From the NCBI GenBank assembly GCA_030589835.1, contig JAUUZS010000089.1, positions 1 to 10,718 on the forward strand: a stretch of DNA of 10,718 bases. Direction: 5' to 3'. This document shows, one piece after another, positions 1 through 7,610 of the stretch; positions within the stretch are counted from its first letter, which is position 1; every line of letters starts with the position of its first letter. Under the pieces are notes generated by a model, which saw only the letters and a list, made by a program, of their open reading frames with translations, searched no databases and had not been told where the DNA came from. The stretch comes from Cyclobacteriaceae bacterium (GTDB lineage: Bacteria; Bacteroidota; Bacteroidia; Cytophagales; Cyclobacteriaceae). Position numbers and translations under genes: made by a program.

Positions 1-716
1 ATGAAGGATGCAAATCCTGAAGCTAAAAACAAAATGCCGTAGGCTACCTCTTCCGGAGTCCCCTCTCGTTTCAGAGGTGTATTGTTTGCATAACCTTTGC
101 GTGCCTCTGGGGTGGAATATTGATCATGATATGGAGTAGTAATAACCCCCGGGGAAACTGCATTCACTATTATGCCGGTTTCTGCCAGTTCTTTTGCAAG
201 GCTTTTCGTGAACGTAAGCACCCCTGCCTTGGCGACGGAATAATGCCCTGCACCAAGACCACCACCATTTCGGGCTGCCACAGAAGTGAGGTTAATAATT
301 CTTCCGTACCCTTTTTCTTTCATAATCGGAATCACAGCCTTGCTGCATAAATAGACACTGGTAAGATTTACATCCATTACTTTAGTCCATAGCTCATCGT
401 CCATGGATTCTATAGTCCGTCGTTCTACTAATGAACCTGCGTTATTGATCAGGATATCGATGGTGGAGAATTGATCTATTGTCGTTTGGATCAATTGGTT
501 AACATTTTTGCTTTGGCTGAGATCGCCACCTACAGCGATGGCTTCTGCGCCCAATTTCTGGATTTTGCTCACCGTATCGTCAGCTCCTGTTTTGTTGGAA
601 TTGTAGTGCACAACCACTTTGGCGCCTGATTTAGCAAATTCCAGTGCGGTAGCTTTTCCAATTCCGGAACTCGCTCCTGTGACTACAACAACTTTTTGAT
701 CAAATCGAATATCCAT
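1..716 (-). CDS. Short-chain dehydrogenase/reductase (SDR), C-terminus cut by window edge
   Basis: This is a cytoplasmic NAD(P)-dependent oxidoreductase of the classical SDR family, nearest in style to FabG or glucose 1-dehydrogenase. The visible 238 residues contain the cofactor-binding TGASSGIG at 13-20, NNAG at 91-94, N117, the catalytic S145, and Y159/K163 in YSVAK, followed by NAVSPG. These give a complete Asn-Ser-Tyr-Lys tetrad. The second beta strand (VVVHYNSNK, 34-42) ends without an acidic residue, which favours NADP(H) over NAD(H); that is inference. Classical SDRs are about 250 residues, so only some 10-20 residues should be missing. The ATG at 716 gives the usual short lead into the first strand. 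No Shine-Dalgarno sequence is visible. The gene is codirectional with the steroid-reductase homologue, 159 bases downstream of it. The substrate cannot be read from the sequence; a sugar, a 3-oxoacyl thioester or a steroid ketone are all possible. Confidence 0.95.
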   Translation of the reverse strand, partial: MDIRFDQKVVVVTGASSGIGKATALEFAKSGAKVVVHYNSNKTGADDTVSKIQKLGAEAIAVGGDLSQSKNVNQLIQTTIDQFSTIDILINNAGSLVERRTIESMDDELWTKVMDVNLTSVYLCSKAVIPIMKEKGYGRIINLTSVAARNGGGLGAGHYSVAKAGVLTFTKSLAKELAETGIIVNAVSPGVITTPYHDQYSTPEARKGYANNTPLKREGTPEEVAYGILFLASGFASF

Positions 717-826
717 GAGTTATATATTTATTGGTTTTAGATTAAGTGAAAAAGAGGTATTTCGATTCTTTTCACATTAAGCTCTAAAATTACAAATCCA
801 AAAAGAACAAAACGCAAACAATACAC

Positions 827-853
827 AAAAATCAACTGCATACATTGATTTTT
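827..853 (-). terminator. Weak AT-rich terminator-like hairpin after the steroid-reductase homologue
   Basis: AAAAATCAA (827-835) and TTGATTTTT (845-853) form a perfect 9-bp inverted repeat around a 9-base loop. On the minus strand the right arm ends in a run of T, 23 bases after the stop of the gene ending at 876. The position suits a terminator, but the stem has a single G-C pair, so it may be weak or leaky and let transcription continue into the SDR gene. Confidence 0.35.
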
Positions 854-875
854 TTCGATTCCAATATTCTGCTAC

Positions 876-1619
876 CTACCATAAAAAAGGCAATACAATT
901 TTCCTTTTTTTAGGATAGTCAGGAAAGGTTTCCTTATACCATGAATGATGATTGTTTGCTCTCGGCGCCAGATTGCAAAAAGTCCACACGGCAAAACTTG
1001 CAGCAGGGATATTGCCGGCGGCTATTGCAAAGCCAATCCACTCCAGCATTTCACCAAAATGATTTGGGCAGCTGATATAATTGAAAAGCCATCCTTTTGG
1101 AATCTGATAGCCTTGATCTTGTTTTCGCAAAGCGATTAGTCTTGAGTCAGCAATTTGGTTGATAACAAAACCAATTATGAAAATGCTTATGCCAATAATA
1201 GCCAAAAGATGATATGTTCCACTGGATTGTCCCTCAACAAAACCGATATAATACCCATTTACAAAACCATTGGTCAGATTGAAAAATACAGCACTGGCAG
1301 CAATGATTAAAGGCATTTTCTTTCCTTTAGTTTTCAATCTGAATGGAAAAATAAAAACCCTGTTAATATAATGTAACGACCATAAAGCAATCAATATCCA
1401 TGACAATGCATCCTTTTCTGTTGGCCCGAATATAGCAAGAAGTGGAAAAGTCAATAGCGCAGGAACCTCCATCCAGAACCATCCCCAATGGTTGTCGATC
1501 ATTGGCCCCCAGTTTGATGACGCATGCCGACCATAGGGGATCCTGATCTTTAGCAGGACAGGAAAAATAATGATCGGAATGGCAATCCAAACCCACACAA
1601 GAATATCGAACCAGTTCAT
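876..1619 (-). CDS. Steroid 5-alpha-reductase family membrane protein
   Basis: At 247 residues this matches the length of the animal steroid 5-alpha-reductases (about 255), which use NADPH to reduce the delta-4 double bond of 3-oxo steroids. Several hydrophobic segments span the protein, so it should be a polytopic inner-membrane enzyme. The C-terminal half is clearly of this family: IPKGWLFNYISCPNHFGEM at 173-191, then EWIGFA, a conserved arginine and NHHSWY at 220-228, and a terminal KIVLPFLW. By motif alignment from memory, the residues that contact the steroid 3-ketone in the human enzyme correspond to E51 and Y84 (in LHYINR), and both are kept. N186, E190 and R220 at expected cofactor positions are also present. 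The usual Gln before E51 is Met50 here. ATG 1619 begins the first membrane helix. The gene lies 220 bases downstream of the PQQ dehydrogenase gene. Family membership is secure; the natural substrate is unknown, since few bacteria make sterols. Confidence 0.88.
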   Translation of the reverse strand: MNWFDILVWVWIAIPIIIFPVLLKIRIPYGRHASSNWGPMIDNHWGWFWMEVPALLTFPLLAIFGPTEKDALSWILIALWSLHYINRVFIFPFRLKTKGKKMPLIIAASAVFFNLTNGFVNGYYIGFVEGQSSGTYHLLAIIGISIFIIGFVINQIADSRLIALRKQDQGYQIPKGWLFNYISCPNHFGEMLEWIGFAIAAGNIPAASFAVWTFCNLAPRANNHHSWYKETFPDYPKKRKIVLPFLW

Positions 1620-1711
1620 ATACTAAAAAATCAAAATAAAATGAAAAAGCGAAGATATAGGTTTTCTTCAAATAGCTGCTTTTTATTTGACTGGAAATTT
1701 TTAGTGGGATA

Positions 1712-1825
1712 AGATTGATTGGAGATTGAATGAAACAGATTGAAAAGAGATTGAATGGAGATTGAATGGAACAGATTGAAAAGAGATTGATAAGATTGAA
1801 TAGAGATTGATCAAAGATTAATTGG
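1712..1825. repeat. Tandem repeat of AGATTGA-type units with 11-base and 36-base periods
   Basis: About ten consecutive units begin AGATTGA (the last begins AGATTAA). They start at 1712, 1723, 1737, 1748, 1759, 1773, 1784, 1793, 1804 and 1815. Most units are 11 bases; two are 14 (ending GAAAC or GGAAC) and one is 9. The order 14-11-11 at 1723-1758 is nearly repeated at 1759-1792 as 14-11-9, giving a 36-base higher-order period. The array fills about half of the gap between the PQQ dehydrogenase stop and the steroid-reductase start. Length variation by strand slippage is likely. An effect on transcription between the two genes is possible but not shown. Confidence 0.93.
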
Positions 1826-1839
1826 GACACTTGTCTATA

Positions 1840-3999
1840 CTATGGTAGTGAAAAAGCAACATAGCTATCACCTGTCTTTGTGCCCATTTTCCCTCCTCCA
1901 CAAGCGATGACAACGAATTGCTTCCCATCAACTTCGTAGGTAGCGGGGGTCGCGTAACCGCCTGCAGGGAGTTCATATTTCCAAATTTCAGCGCCTGTTG
2001 TTTTATCAAATACTCTGAAGTGCTCATCTTTGGAAGCACCAATAAAAATCAATCCACCGTCAGTGACTACAGGGCCACCGTAATTTTCAGTGCCGGTTTT
2101 AGGAATGCCTTTTTCCGTAAGTTGTTTAAATTCCCCAAGCGGTACCTGCCAAACGATTTCCCCTTTGTTTAGGTCTATGGCATTCAATGTGCCCCAGGGA
2201 GGTTTCATGGCCGGATATCCATAAGGATCAAGAAAGCGGTTATATCCTGTGTGCGTAAATGGCACAATACCTACATTGCCTTCCAGTCCTATGGTGTGCG
2301 GATCAATAGATTCCTGTCTTCCTGCAATAAAGTCCATCACAGCTATAATCCTGTTTCCTCCCAGGTGTTTCCAGCCCGGCATAAAATTTTTGCCGTTTAC
2401 AATTATATTTTCGATTTCATCTTCTTTGTATTTATTGGTCACCCCTTTTAGCGTAGGATAGGTTCCGGTAACATCACCCATCATATCCGGCCCGTGGCAC
2501 ATGGCGCAATTTGCCATGTACGTGGATTCTCCCAAACTAAGTGGCTTATCTGAATTCAGAGGATTGAGATCAACCATGGTCAGTATCCAGGCCATTTCAT
2601 TTGCATTTACATAAAGTAAATTGGTATTGGGATCGAATGCACTACCTCCCCATTCGCCACCTCCGTCAAATCCAGGATAAATCACCGACCCTTGTCTGCT
2701 TGGAGGAATAAATTGCTCTCCGGTGCGAACATTGTTTAGAATGCCAGAAATATAATCATGTGATTCTTTGCTGATGTCCGTTATATTTTCTGTGGTCAGG
2801 CTTTGCCCGGAGAAGGGTGGGGGCTTTAGAGGAAACGGTTGTGTTGGCCAGGTTTCTTCTCCTTCGAGATCTGTTTGCTGCACAGGACGTTCTTCAATAG
2901 GAAAAAGAGGCTCCCCGGTTTCCCGATCAAAAACAAACACAAATCCTGATTTTGTAACCTGGGCAACGGCGTCAATTTCTTTGCCATCGTGGACTACCGT
3001 AATAAGATTGGGAGGTGAGGGGAGGTCTCGGTCCCAGACGTCATGATGGACGGTTTGAAAATGCCAGATCCGTTTGCCGGTTTTGGCATCAAGCGCCAAT
3101 AAACAATTGGCGAATAAGTTTGCCCCTTTTCGGTTTCCTCCATAAAAATCATAGGATGCAGAACCAGTGGGCACAAAAACAATCCCCCGCTCTTCGTCAA
3201 GAGAGAAGCCTGCCCAGGAATTCACGCCACCAATACTAAGGTAGGCATCCTTGGGCCAGGTATCGTATCCGTATTCCCCGGGTTTTGGGATGGTTCGAAA
3301 AGTCCATTGCACTTTTCCTGTTTTTACATTGTATGCCCGGATATAGCCCGGTGCAGCAATAGCGCCTTCGGAAACCCGTGTACCTAAAATCAGAAGATCT
3401 CCAAATATAATTCCCGGAGTGGTGGAAACGACGTATAATTTTTGCGCCCATTCCCCGAGTTTAGATTTGAGGGATGCTTTCCCAAATATTCCAAAAGTTT
3501 GGATTGGATAACCATTATCTGCATTAAGAGCAAAAAGGTAAGGGCCGGCCGTGAACAGGATTCTTTTATCCTCGCCATCTTCCCAGTAGGTCACCCCACG
3601 ATTTACGTTCATGGAAAAATTGGTGGCTACTGCCGGATCATAGATCCATTTTTGCTTTCCTGTAGCAGCATCAAGGGCAAATATTTTCAATTTTGGCGAG
3701 GATCCATACATGATGCCATCAATGATAATGGGATTACATTGAATTTGTGTATGACCATTAGGGTCAGCATCACCGGTTTTGTATTCCCATGCTACTTGAA
3801 GTTGCTTTACATTTTCTTTATTTATTTGAGTAAGCGGTGAGTGGTGGCTATTGTGCTTATCGCCCAAATAAACAGGCCAGTTTTTTCCGGCTTTAAATTT
3901 TGTATTTTCTTTTTTATTGCATGATTGCATCATAATCACCATACAAATCAGGATGAACAAACAGGATTTTTGAGTTGAAAAAAGTGTATTTCGCATCAT
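1840..3999 (-). CDS. Lipoprotein PQQ-dependent dehydrogenase with internal cytochrome c domain
   Basis: This 719-residue quinoprotein should oxidise an alcohol or sugar at the periplasmic face and pass electrons through its own haem c. The N-terminus is a lipoprotein signal peptide with lipobox MQSC, giving a lipidated C27. Propeller repeats with tryptophan-docking style motifs (VAWEYKTGD, AATGKQKWIY, TGKVQWTF, TGKRIWHF) follow. The PQQ-site motif HHDVWDRDLP is at 318-327, with K350 in VTKSG. A c-type cytochrome segment at about 485-560 has CAMCH (498-502) and a likely axial M540 in NFMPGW. The propeller then resumes and closes with GGYATPATYEVDGKQ, typical of the membrane glucose/quinate dehydrogenase branch. 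It lacks the N-terminal membrane helices of E. coli Gcd; the lipid anchor would replace them. I saw no adjacent-cysteine pair of the methanol dehydrogenase kind. MM at 3999/3996 offers two starts. The substrate is unknown, and no PQQ synthesis genes are in the window. Confidence 0.93.
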   Translation of the reverse strand: MMRNTLFSTQKSCLFILICMVIMMQSCNKKENTKFKAGKNWPVYLGDKHNSHHSPLTQINKENVKQLQVAWEYKTGDADPNGHTQIQCNPIIIDGIMYGSSPKLKIFALDAATGKQKWIYDPAVATNFSMNVNRGVTYWEDGEDKRILFTAGPYLFALNADNGYPIQTFGIFGKASLKSKLGEWAQKLYVVSTTPGIIFGDLLILGTRVSEGAIAAPGYIRAYNVKTGKVQWTFRTIPKPGEYGYDTWPKDAYLSIGGVNSWAGFSLDEERGIVFVPTGSASYDFYGGNRKGANLFANCLLALDAKTGKRIWHFQTVHHDVWDRDLPSPPNLITVVHDGKEIDAVAQVTKSGFVFVFDRETGEPLFPIEERPVQQTDLEGEETWPTQPFPLKPPPFSGQSLTTENITDISKESHDYISGILNNVRTGEQFIPPSRQGSVIYPGFDGGGEWGGSAFDPNTNLLYVNANEMAWILTMVDLNPLNSDKPLSLGESTYMANCAMCHGPDMMGDVTGTYPTLKGVTNKYKEDEIENIIVNGKNFMPGWKHLGGNRIIAVMDFIAGRQESIDPHTIGLEGNVGIVPFTHTGYNRFLDPYGYPAMKPPWGTLNAIDLNKGEIVWQVPLGEFKQLTEKGIPKTGTENYGGPVVTDGGLIFIGASKDEHFRVFDKTTGAEIWKYELPAGGYATPATYEVDGKQFVVIACGGGKMGTKTGDSYVAFSLP

Positions 4000-4021
4000 T
4001 AGGAATCTTAGGTATAGATAT

Positions 4022-4029
4022 CAAATATA
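4022..4029 (-). promoter_or_regulatory. Bacteroidota -7 promoter box for the PQQ dehydrogenase gene
   Basis: Read leftward the sequence is TATATTTG, an exact match to the Bacteroidota -7 consensus TAnnTTTG, 22 bases before the ATG at 3999. At the -33 distance there is only an AT-rich ATTTT-like stretch, not a clean TTTG. The position and exact -7 match support a promoter with a short leader; AT-rich DNA makes a chance match possible. Confidence 0.45.
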
Positions 4030-4065
4030 CTGTATATTGATTGTAATAAAATAATTAAATTGTGG

Positions 4066-4104
4066 GAATCACAGATTAGTCGGATTATCGGATTTCACAG
4101 ATTT
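4066..4104. repeat. Left inverted-repeat arm flanking the GxxExxY gene
   Basis: The arm contains GAATCACAGATTA (4066-4078), CGGATTATC (4081-4089), an extra GGATTT, and CACAGATTT (4096-4104). Its first 13 bases match the reverse complement of 4514-4526 at 12 positions. CGGATTATC joined to CACAGATTT equals the reverse complement of 4503-4520 exactly, apart from the 6-base insert. It is internally repetitive (CAGATT/CGGATT) and ends five bases before the ATG, so it forms the gene's whole proximal leader. Confidence 0.85.
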
Positions 4105-4108
4105 TAAT

Positions 4109-4504
4109 ATGAGCGAACTATTATACAAAGACATAACGGAAAAAATTATCGGAGCTTCATTTGAAGTTCACAAGTTTTTAGGCAATGGTTTTCAGGAAGT
4201 GATTTATCAACGGGCATTGGCGTATGAAATGGCACGGGCTGGTTTGGAATTTCAAAGAGAGATTGAGCAACATATTTATTACAGGGAACTAACTGAACCT
4301 ATTGGCACCAGGAGGGCAGATTTTGTTGTTGAAGAAAAAGTATTGGTCGAGTTAAAGGCACGGGTTCAATTGGAAGACGTTCATATGGCACAAGCACTTA
4401 ACTACCTAAAGGCATATAAATTAGAGGTGGGACTTTTGATAAATTTTGGCAGTAAAAGTCTGACTTTTAAGCGGTTGATTTTAAGCAATCTGCGTAATCA
4501 CTAA
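4109..4504 (+). CDS. GxxExxY family protein with PD-(D/E)XK nuclease-like core
   Basis: This is a 131-residue protein of the family named for its GxxExxY motif, seen here as G27-N/F-region E30 and Y33 in GFQEVIY. The opening (LYKDITEKIIGASFEVHK, then FLGNG) is typical of that family. The middle has the elements of a PD-(D/E)XK nuclease fold: D71 in RRADF, E81 and K83 in VELKA, and Q95/Y99 in the following helix (AQALNYLKAY). A metal-dependent nuclease site is therefore plausible, but I know of no established function for the family. The protein has no signal peptide and should be cytoplasmic. It is a single gene oriented opposite to both neighbours. It sits between inverted repeat arms, and its last codons (NLRNH and stop) lie in the right arm. 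No Shine-Dalgarno sequence precedes the ATG; the upstream bases belong to the left arm. The context suggests an inserted repeat-bounded cassette rather than part of a neighbouring operon. Confidence 0.93.
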   Translation: MSELLYKDITEKIIGASFEVHKFLGNGFQEVIYQRALAYEMARAGLEFQREIEQHIYYRELTEPIGTRRADFVVEEKVLVELKARVQLEDVHMAQALNYLKAYKLEVGLLINFGSKSLTFKRLILSNLRNH

Positions 4505-4526
4505 ATCTGTGGATAATCCGTGATTC
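4487..4526. repeat. Right inverted-repeat arm overlapping the end of the GxxExxY gene
   Basis: The arm has successive related units: AATCTGCGTAATCA (4487-4500), AAATCTGTGG (4503-4512) and ATAATCCGTGATTC (4513-4526). It is the inverted counterpart of 4066-4104: 4503-4520 is an exact match once a 6-base insert in the left arm is ignored, and the outer 13 bases match at 12. The final five codons and the TAA of the GxxExxY gene fall inside this arm, so repeat and gene appear to form one unit. Confidence 0.85.
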
Positions 4527-4586
4527 AGACAATGAAGGGAGTGAAAGGATAATTTAACGCAAACTTCTCTTAAATGATACAAAGAA

Positions 4587-4614
4587 AAAGGCTGCCTCAT
4601 TTGAGGCAGCCTTT
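4587..4614 (-). terminator. Strong hairpin terminator of ppdK
   Basis: AAAGGCTGCCTCA (4587-4599) and TGAGGCAGCCTTT (4602-4614) form a perfect 13-bp inverted repeat around a two-base centre; in practice a slightly larger loop is likely. On the minus strand the stem is followed by TTTTTCTTTG, the expected U-tract, 30 bases after the ppdK stop. On the plus strand only three T follow, so termination of the GxxExxY transcript here would be weaker. Confidence 0.9.
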
Positions 4615-4643
4615 ACTGCATATTACTTAATTTATTATTGCTA

Positions 4644-7328
4644 TTACTTAGCAGGAAAATCCAGTTGCGCCTGCGCTGCCGCAAGTCTTGCGATTGGAAC
4701 CCGGTATGGTGAACAACTCACATAGTTCATGCCTACTTTATGACAAAATACTACAGATCTTGGATCTCCACCGTGCTCACCGCAAATACCAATTTTCAGA
4801 TCCGGCTTCACTTGTCGGCCTCTTTCAACGCCGAATTCAATTAATTGTCCAACTCCGCTTTGATCTAAAGTCTGGAAAGGATCATCAGCAAGGATTCCTT
4901 TAGAAATATATTCTTTAAGGAATGATCCTGCGTCATCACGACTATATCCAAATGCCATTTGCGTCAGATCATTTGTACCGAAAGAGAAAAATTCTGCTTC
5001 TTCGGCTACCTCATGAGCAGTAAGTGCAGCTCTTGGGATTTCAATCATTGTTCCCACAAGGTAATCGACTTTAATGCCTTTTTCTTCCATTACCTTATTC
5101 GCGGTATCAACTACGATAGTTTTTTGATCTTTCAATTCCGCTTTTGTACCGATCAAAGGAATCATGATTTCAGGAAGCGCATTAATCCCTTCCTTCTTCA
5201 GATCGCATGCAGCTTCGATGATGGCACGGGCTTGCATTTCTGTAATCTCAGGATAAGTGATTCCCAATCTGCAACCACGGTGACCGAGCATTGGATTAAA
5301 TTCATGAAGAGATTCTACCTTCGCCTTTACTTCTTCCAGCGTAATACCCATTTCATCTGCCATTACTTGCTGATTATCGTCATCATGAGGCAGGAATTCA
5401 TGTAATGGTGGATCAAGTGTTCGTACGGTTACAGGCAGATCATGCATTGCCTTGAAAATTCCATAGAAATCATCTCTTTGGTAAGGCAATAATTTTGCAA
5501 GTGCTGCTTTACGTCCGGCTAAATCATCTGCAAGAATCATCTCTCTTACCGCCTTAATTCTATCTCCTTCAAAGAACATATGCTCAGTTCTGCAAAGTCC
5601 TATACCTTCAGCACCAAAGTTTCTGGCTACTTCTGCATCGTGTGGACTATCGGCATTCGTACGTACATTGATATGTCGAACCTCATCGGCCCAACCCATA
5701 AGAACACCAAAATCACCTGATAGTACAGGGTCGATCGTTGGTACTTTGCCCTCTATTACTTCACCTTTAGATCCATCAAGTGAAAGCCAATCGCCCTCAT
5801 TATAAACCTTACCATTAATGGTCATGGTTTTGGCTTTATAATTAATCTCAACCTCAGCACATCCTGCCACACAGCAAGTCCCCATTCCTCTGGCGACCAC
5901 GGCAGCGTGAGATGTCATACCTCCGCGAGCAGTAAGAATACCCTTTGCTACGTGCATTCCCGCTATGTCTTCAGGAGAGGTTTCTATTCTTACCAATATT
6001 ACGTCTTCGTCTTTTTCTACCCACTCTACAGCATCTTCTGCATGGAAAACAATTTTTCCTGTTGCAGCGCCCGGCGATGCAGGCAGACCTTTAGCGATGA
6101 TATTTGTGTCAGCATCAGGGTCAAACATTGGGTGAAGCAAATGATCCAATTGTTCTGGCTCCACGCGTTTGATGGCTGTATTTTTATCAATCAATCCTTC
6201 TTTCTCCATTTCAACGGCAATTCGTACAGCAGCTTCAGCAGTACGCTTTCCATTTCTGGTCTGAAGCATCCATAATTTACCTTGTTGAATGGTAAATTCT
6301 ATGTCCTGCATATCTTTATAATGCTGCTCAAGCTTGTTGTAGATTGCTACAAGGTCACCATAAGGTTTAGGCATCAAATTTTCCAGTGTTGTATGCGAAG
6401 GATCGCTTTTAGTAGAATCATTTAATGGCTGGGGAGTCCTTACTCCTGCAACAACATCTTCACCTTGAGCATTCACAAGGTATTCTCCATAAAATATTTT
6501 CTTACCGGTTGCAGGATCCCTGGTAAATGCTACTCCAGTAGAGCAATCATCTCCCATGTTGCCATATACCATAGCCTGAACATTGACTGCAGTTCCCCAT
6601 TCTCCGGGAATTCCATTTAATCTACGATACGTAATCGCACGATCATTCATCCAGCTTCCGAAAACAGCACTCATCGCACCCCAAAGTTGCTCCATAGGAT
6701 CTTCAGGAAAATCATGCCCCGTTTCCTTCTTGATTTCTGCCTTGAATTCCGCAACAATTTCTTTGAGGTCTTCAGTAGTCAAATCTGTATCGAGTTCTAC
6801 TCCTTTTGCTTCTTTTTTAGCTTCAAGGATTACTTCAAATGGATCTTCATCTTCTTTGTTTGCAGGTTTTAGATCAAGGACAACGTCTCCGTACATTTGA
6901 ACAAACCTTCGGAAAGAATCCCAAGCAAAACGAGGATTTCCTGATAGGGCAGCAAGGCCTTCAGTGATTTCTTCATTAATACCCAAGTTTAGAACGGTGT
7001 CCATCATGCCCGGCATAGATACACGTGAACCAGATCGGACAGAAAACAATAAAGGATTTTTTGGGTCTCCAAATTTTTTCCCCAATACCTTTTCAGTTTT
7101 CGCAATTGAAGCTTCAACTTCTGCTTTCAGGCCTTCAGGGTAGTTTCTGTTGTTGTCATAATAGGCAGTACACACTTCAGTACTCAAGGTGAATCCCGGA
7201 GGGACCGGAACTCCGATATTACACATTTCAGCAAGGTTGGCACCTTTGCCTCCCAATAAATTTTTCATTTCTGCTTTACCATCTGATTGGTTTGCAGCAA
7301 AAAAATAAACATACTTTTTTGAACTCAT
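4644..7328 (-). CDS. ppdK: Pyruvate, phosphate dikinase
   Basis: This cytoplasmic enzyme interconverts pyruvate + ATP + phosphate and phosphoenolpyruvate + AMP + pyrophosphate, linking glycolysis and gluconeogenesis. At 894 residues it is close to the family norm (about 875). The N-terminal ATP-grasp region begins with [10 protein letters not shown] (26-35) and includes [17 protein letters not shown] (95-111). The central phosphohistidine domain has [18 protein letters not shown] (466-483) with H474 as the phosphorylated histidine. The C-terminal PEP/pyruvate TIM barrel includes GLCRTEHMF (577-585), GHRGCRLG (682-689), FGTNDLTQM (783-791) and the catalytic C872 in [12 protein letters not shown]. 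All catalytic landmarks are present and I see no truncation. The ATG at 7328 gives the normal N-terminus; the preceding sequence is AT-rich with no Shine-Dalgarno. The gene stands alone between its terminator and a divergent B12 operon. No PPDK regulatory protein gene is in view. Confidence 0.98.
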   Translation of the reverse strand: MSSKKYVYFFAANQSDGKAEMKNLLGGKGANLAEMCNIGVPVPPGFTLSTEVCTAYYDNNRNYPEGLKAEVEASIAKTEKVLGKKFGDPKNPLLFSVRSGSRVSMPGMMDTVLNLGINEEITEGLAALSGNPRFAWDSFRRFVQMYGDVVLDLKPANKEDEDPFEVILEAKKEAKGVELDTDLTTEDLKEIVAEFKAEIKKETGHDFPEDPMEQLWGAMSAVFGSWMNDRAITYRRLNGIPGEWGTAVNVQAMVYGNMGDDCSTGVAFTRDPATGKKIFYGEYLVNAQGEDVVAGVRTPQPLNDSTKSDPSHTTLENLMPKPYGDLVAIYNKLEQHYKDMQDIEFTIQQGKLWMLQTRNGKRTAEAAVRIAVEMEKEGLIDKNTAIKRVEPEQLDHLLHPMFDPDADTNIIAKGLPASPGAATGKIVFHAEDAVEWVEKDEDVILVRIETSPEDIAGMHVAKGILTARGGMTSHAAVVARGMGTCCVAGCAEVEINYKAKTMTINGKVYNEGDWLSLDGSKGEVIEGKVPTIDPVLSGDFGVLMGWADEVRHINVRTNADSPHDAEVARNFGAEGIGLCRTEHMFFEGDRIKAVREMILADDLAGRKAALAKLLPYQRDDFYGIFKAMHDLPVTVRTLDPPLHEFLPHDDDNQQVMADEMGITLEEVKAKVESLHEFNPMLGHRGCRLGITYPEITEMQARAIIEAACDLKKEGINALPEIMIPLIGTKAELKDQKTIVVDTANKVMEEKGIKVDYLVGTMIEIPRAALTAHEVAEEAEFFSFGTNDLTQMAFGYSRDDAGSFLKEYISKGILADDPFQTLDQSGVGQLIEFGVERGRQVKPDLKIGICGEHGGDPRSVVFCHKVGMNYVSCSPYRVPIARLAAAQAQLDFPAK

Positions 7329-7595
7329 TATGTATTAATTTAAGATTTATATAATCTATTTGAAAATTTGAGAACGGAAAAAAAGCCCCCAAAACAAAAT
7401 TGTTTTACAATCAGGCCAATAGATTCTTTTCAAGAATTATTATTGGCGCGCAAGTTAGTGAATAAAAGGATTATATAAAGAAATGAAATTAAAAAAATAG
7501 CATGATAAGTAAGAAAATCACCTTTTGCATTAAGGTTGATTTTTGTGCAGAGAAAAAAAATGGAAACTTTAATTTTCAATCCAATAAATACCTTG
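7329..7595. other. AT-rich spacer between ppdK and the divergent B12 operon
   Basis: This spacer should hold the ppdK promoter on the minus strand, but no exact TAnnTTTG box is visible. The closest is CAATTTTG at 7402-7395, with one mismatch and no good -33 partner. No convincing gene, RNA or long repeat is seen. Confidence 0.5.
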
Positions 7596-7603
7596 TAGTT
7601 TTG
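7596..7603 (+). promoter_or_regulatory. Bacteroidota -7 promoter box of the B12 uptake operon
   Basis: TAGTTTTG matches the Bacteroidota -7 consensus TAnnTTTG exactly. The -33 region (about 7568-7576) is T-rich (CTTTAATTTT) but lacks a perfect TTTG. Transcription would start roughly at 7608-7612, just where the first pairing element of the cobalamin riboswitch begins. That agreement makes this the most likely operon promoter. Confidence 0.6.
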
Positions 7604-7610
7604 TCGTGAA

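Noticed and set aside
793..822. Possible promoter of the SDR gene
   Set aside because: The best leftward -7 candidate, TGGATTTG (800-793), has a mismatch in the TA, and no TTTG lies at the right spacing.
1712..1825. Possible CRISPR array
   Set aside because: The units are 9-14 bases and directly adjacent, with no unique spacers and no cas genes nearby.
1363..1830. 155-residue leftward open frame covering the tandem repeat
   Set aside because: It overlaps the secure 5-alpha-reductase gene in another frame, and its N-terminal third is simply the translated AGATTGA array.
3442..3840. 132-residue rightward open frame inside the PQQ dehydrogenase gene
   Set aside because: It is antisense to a strongly supported coding region and shows no recognisable domain.
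3994..4111. Shared divergent regulation of the PQQ dehydrogenase and GxxExxY genes
   Set aside because: The GxxExxY side of the gap is its repeat arm and no rightward TAnnTTTG box is present, so nothing indicates a common control site.
4056..4536. Target-site duplication around the GxxExxY cassette
   Set aside because: No matching direct repeat is visible just outside the two arms, so transposon-type insertion is not supported by this test.
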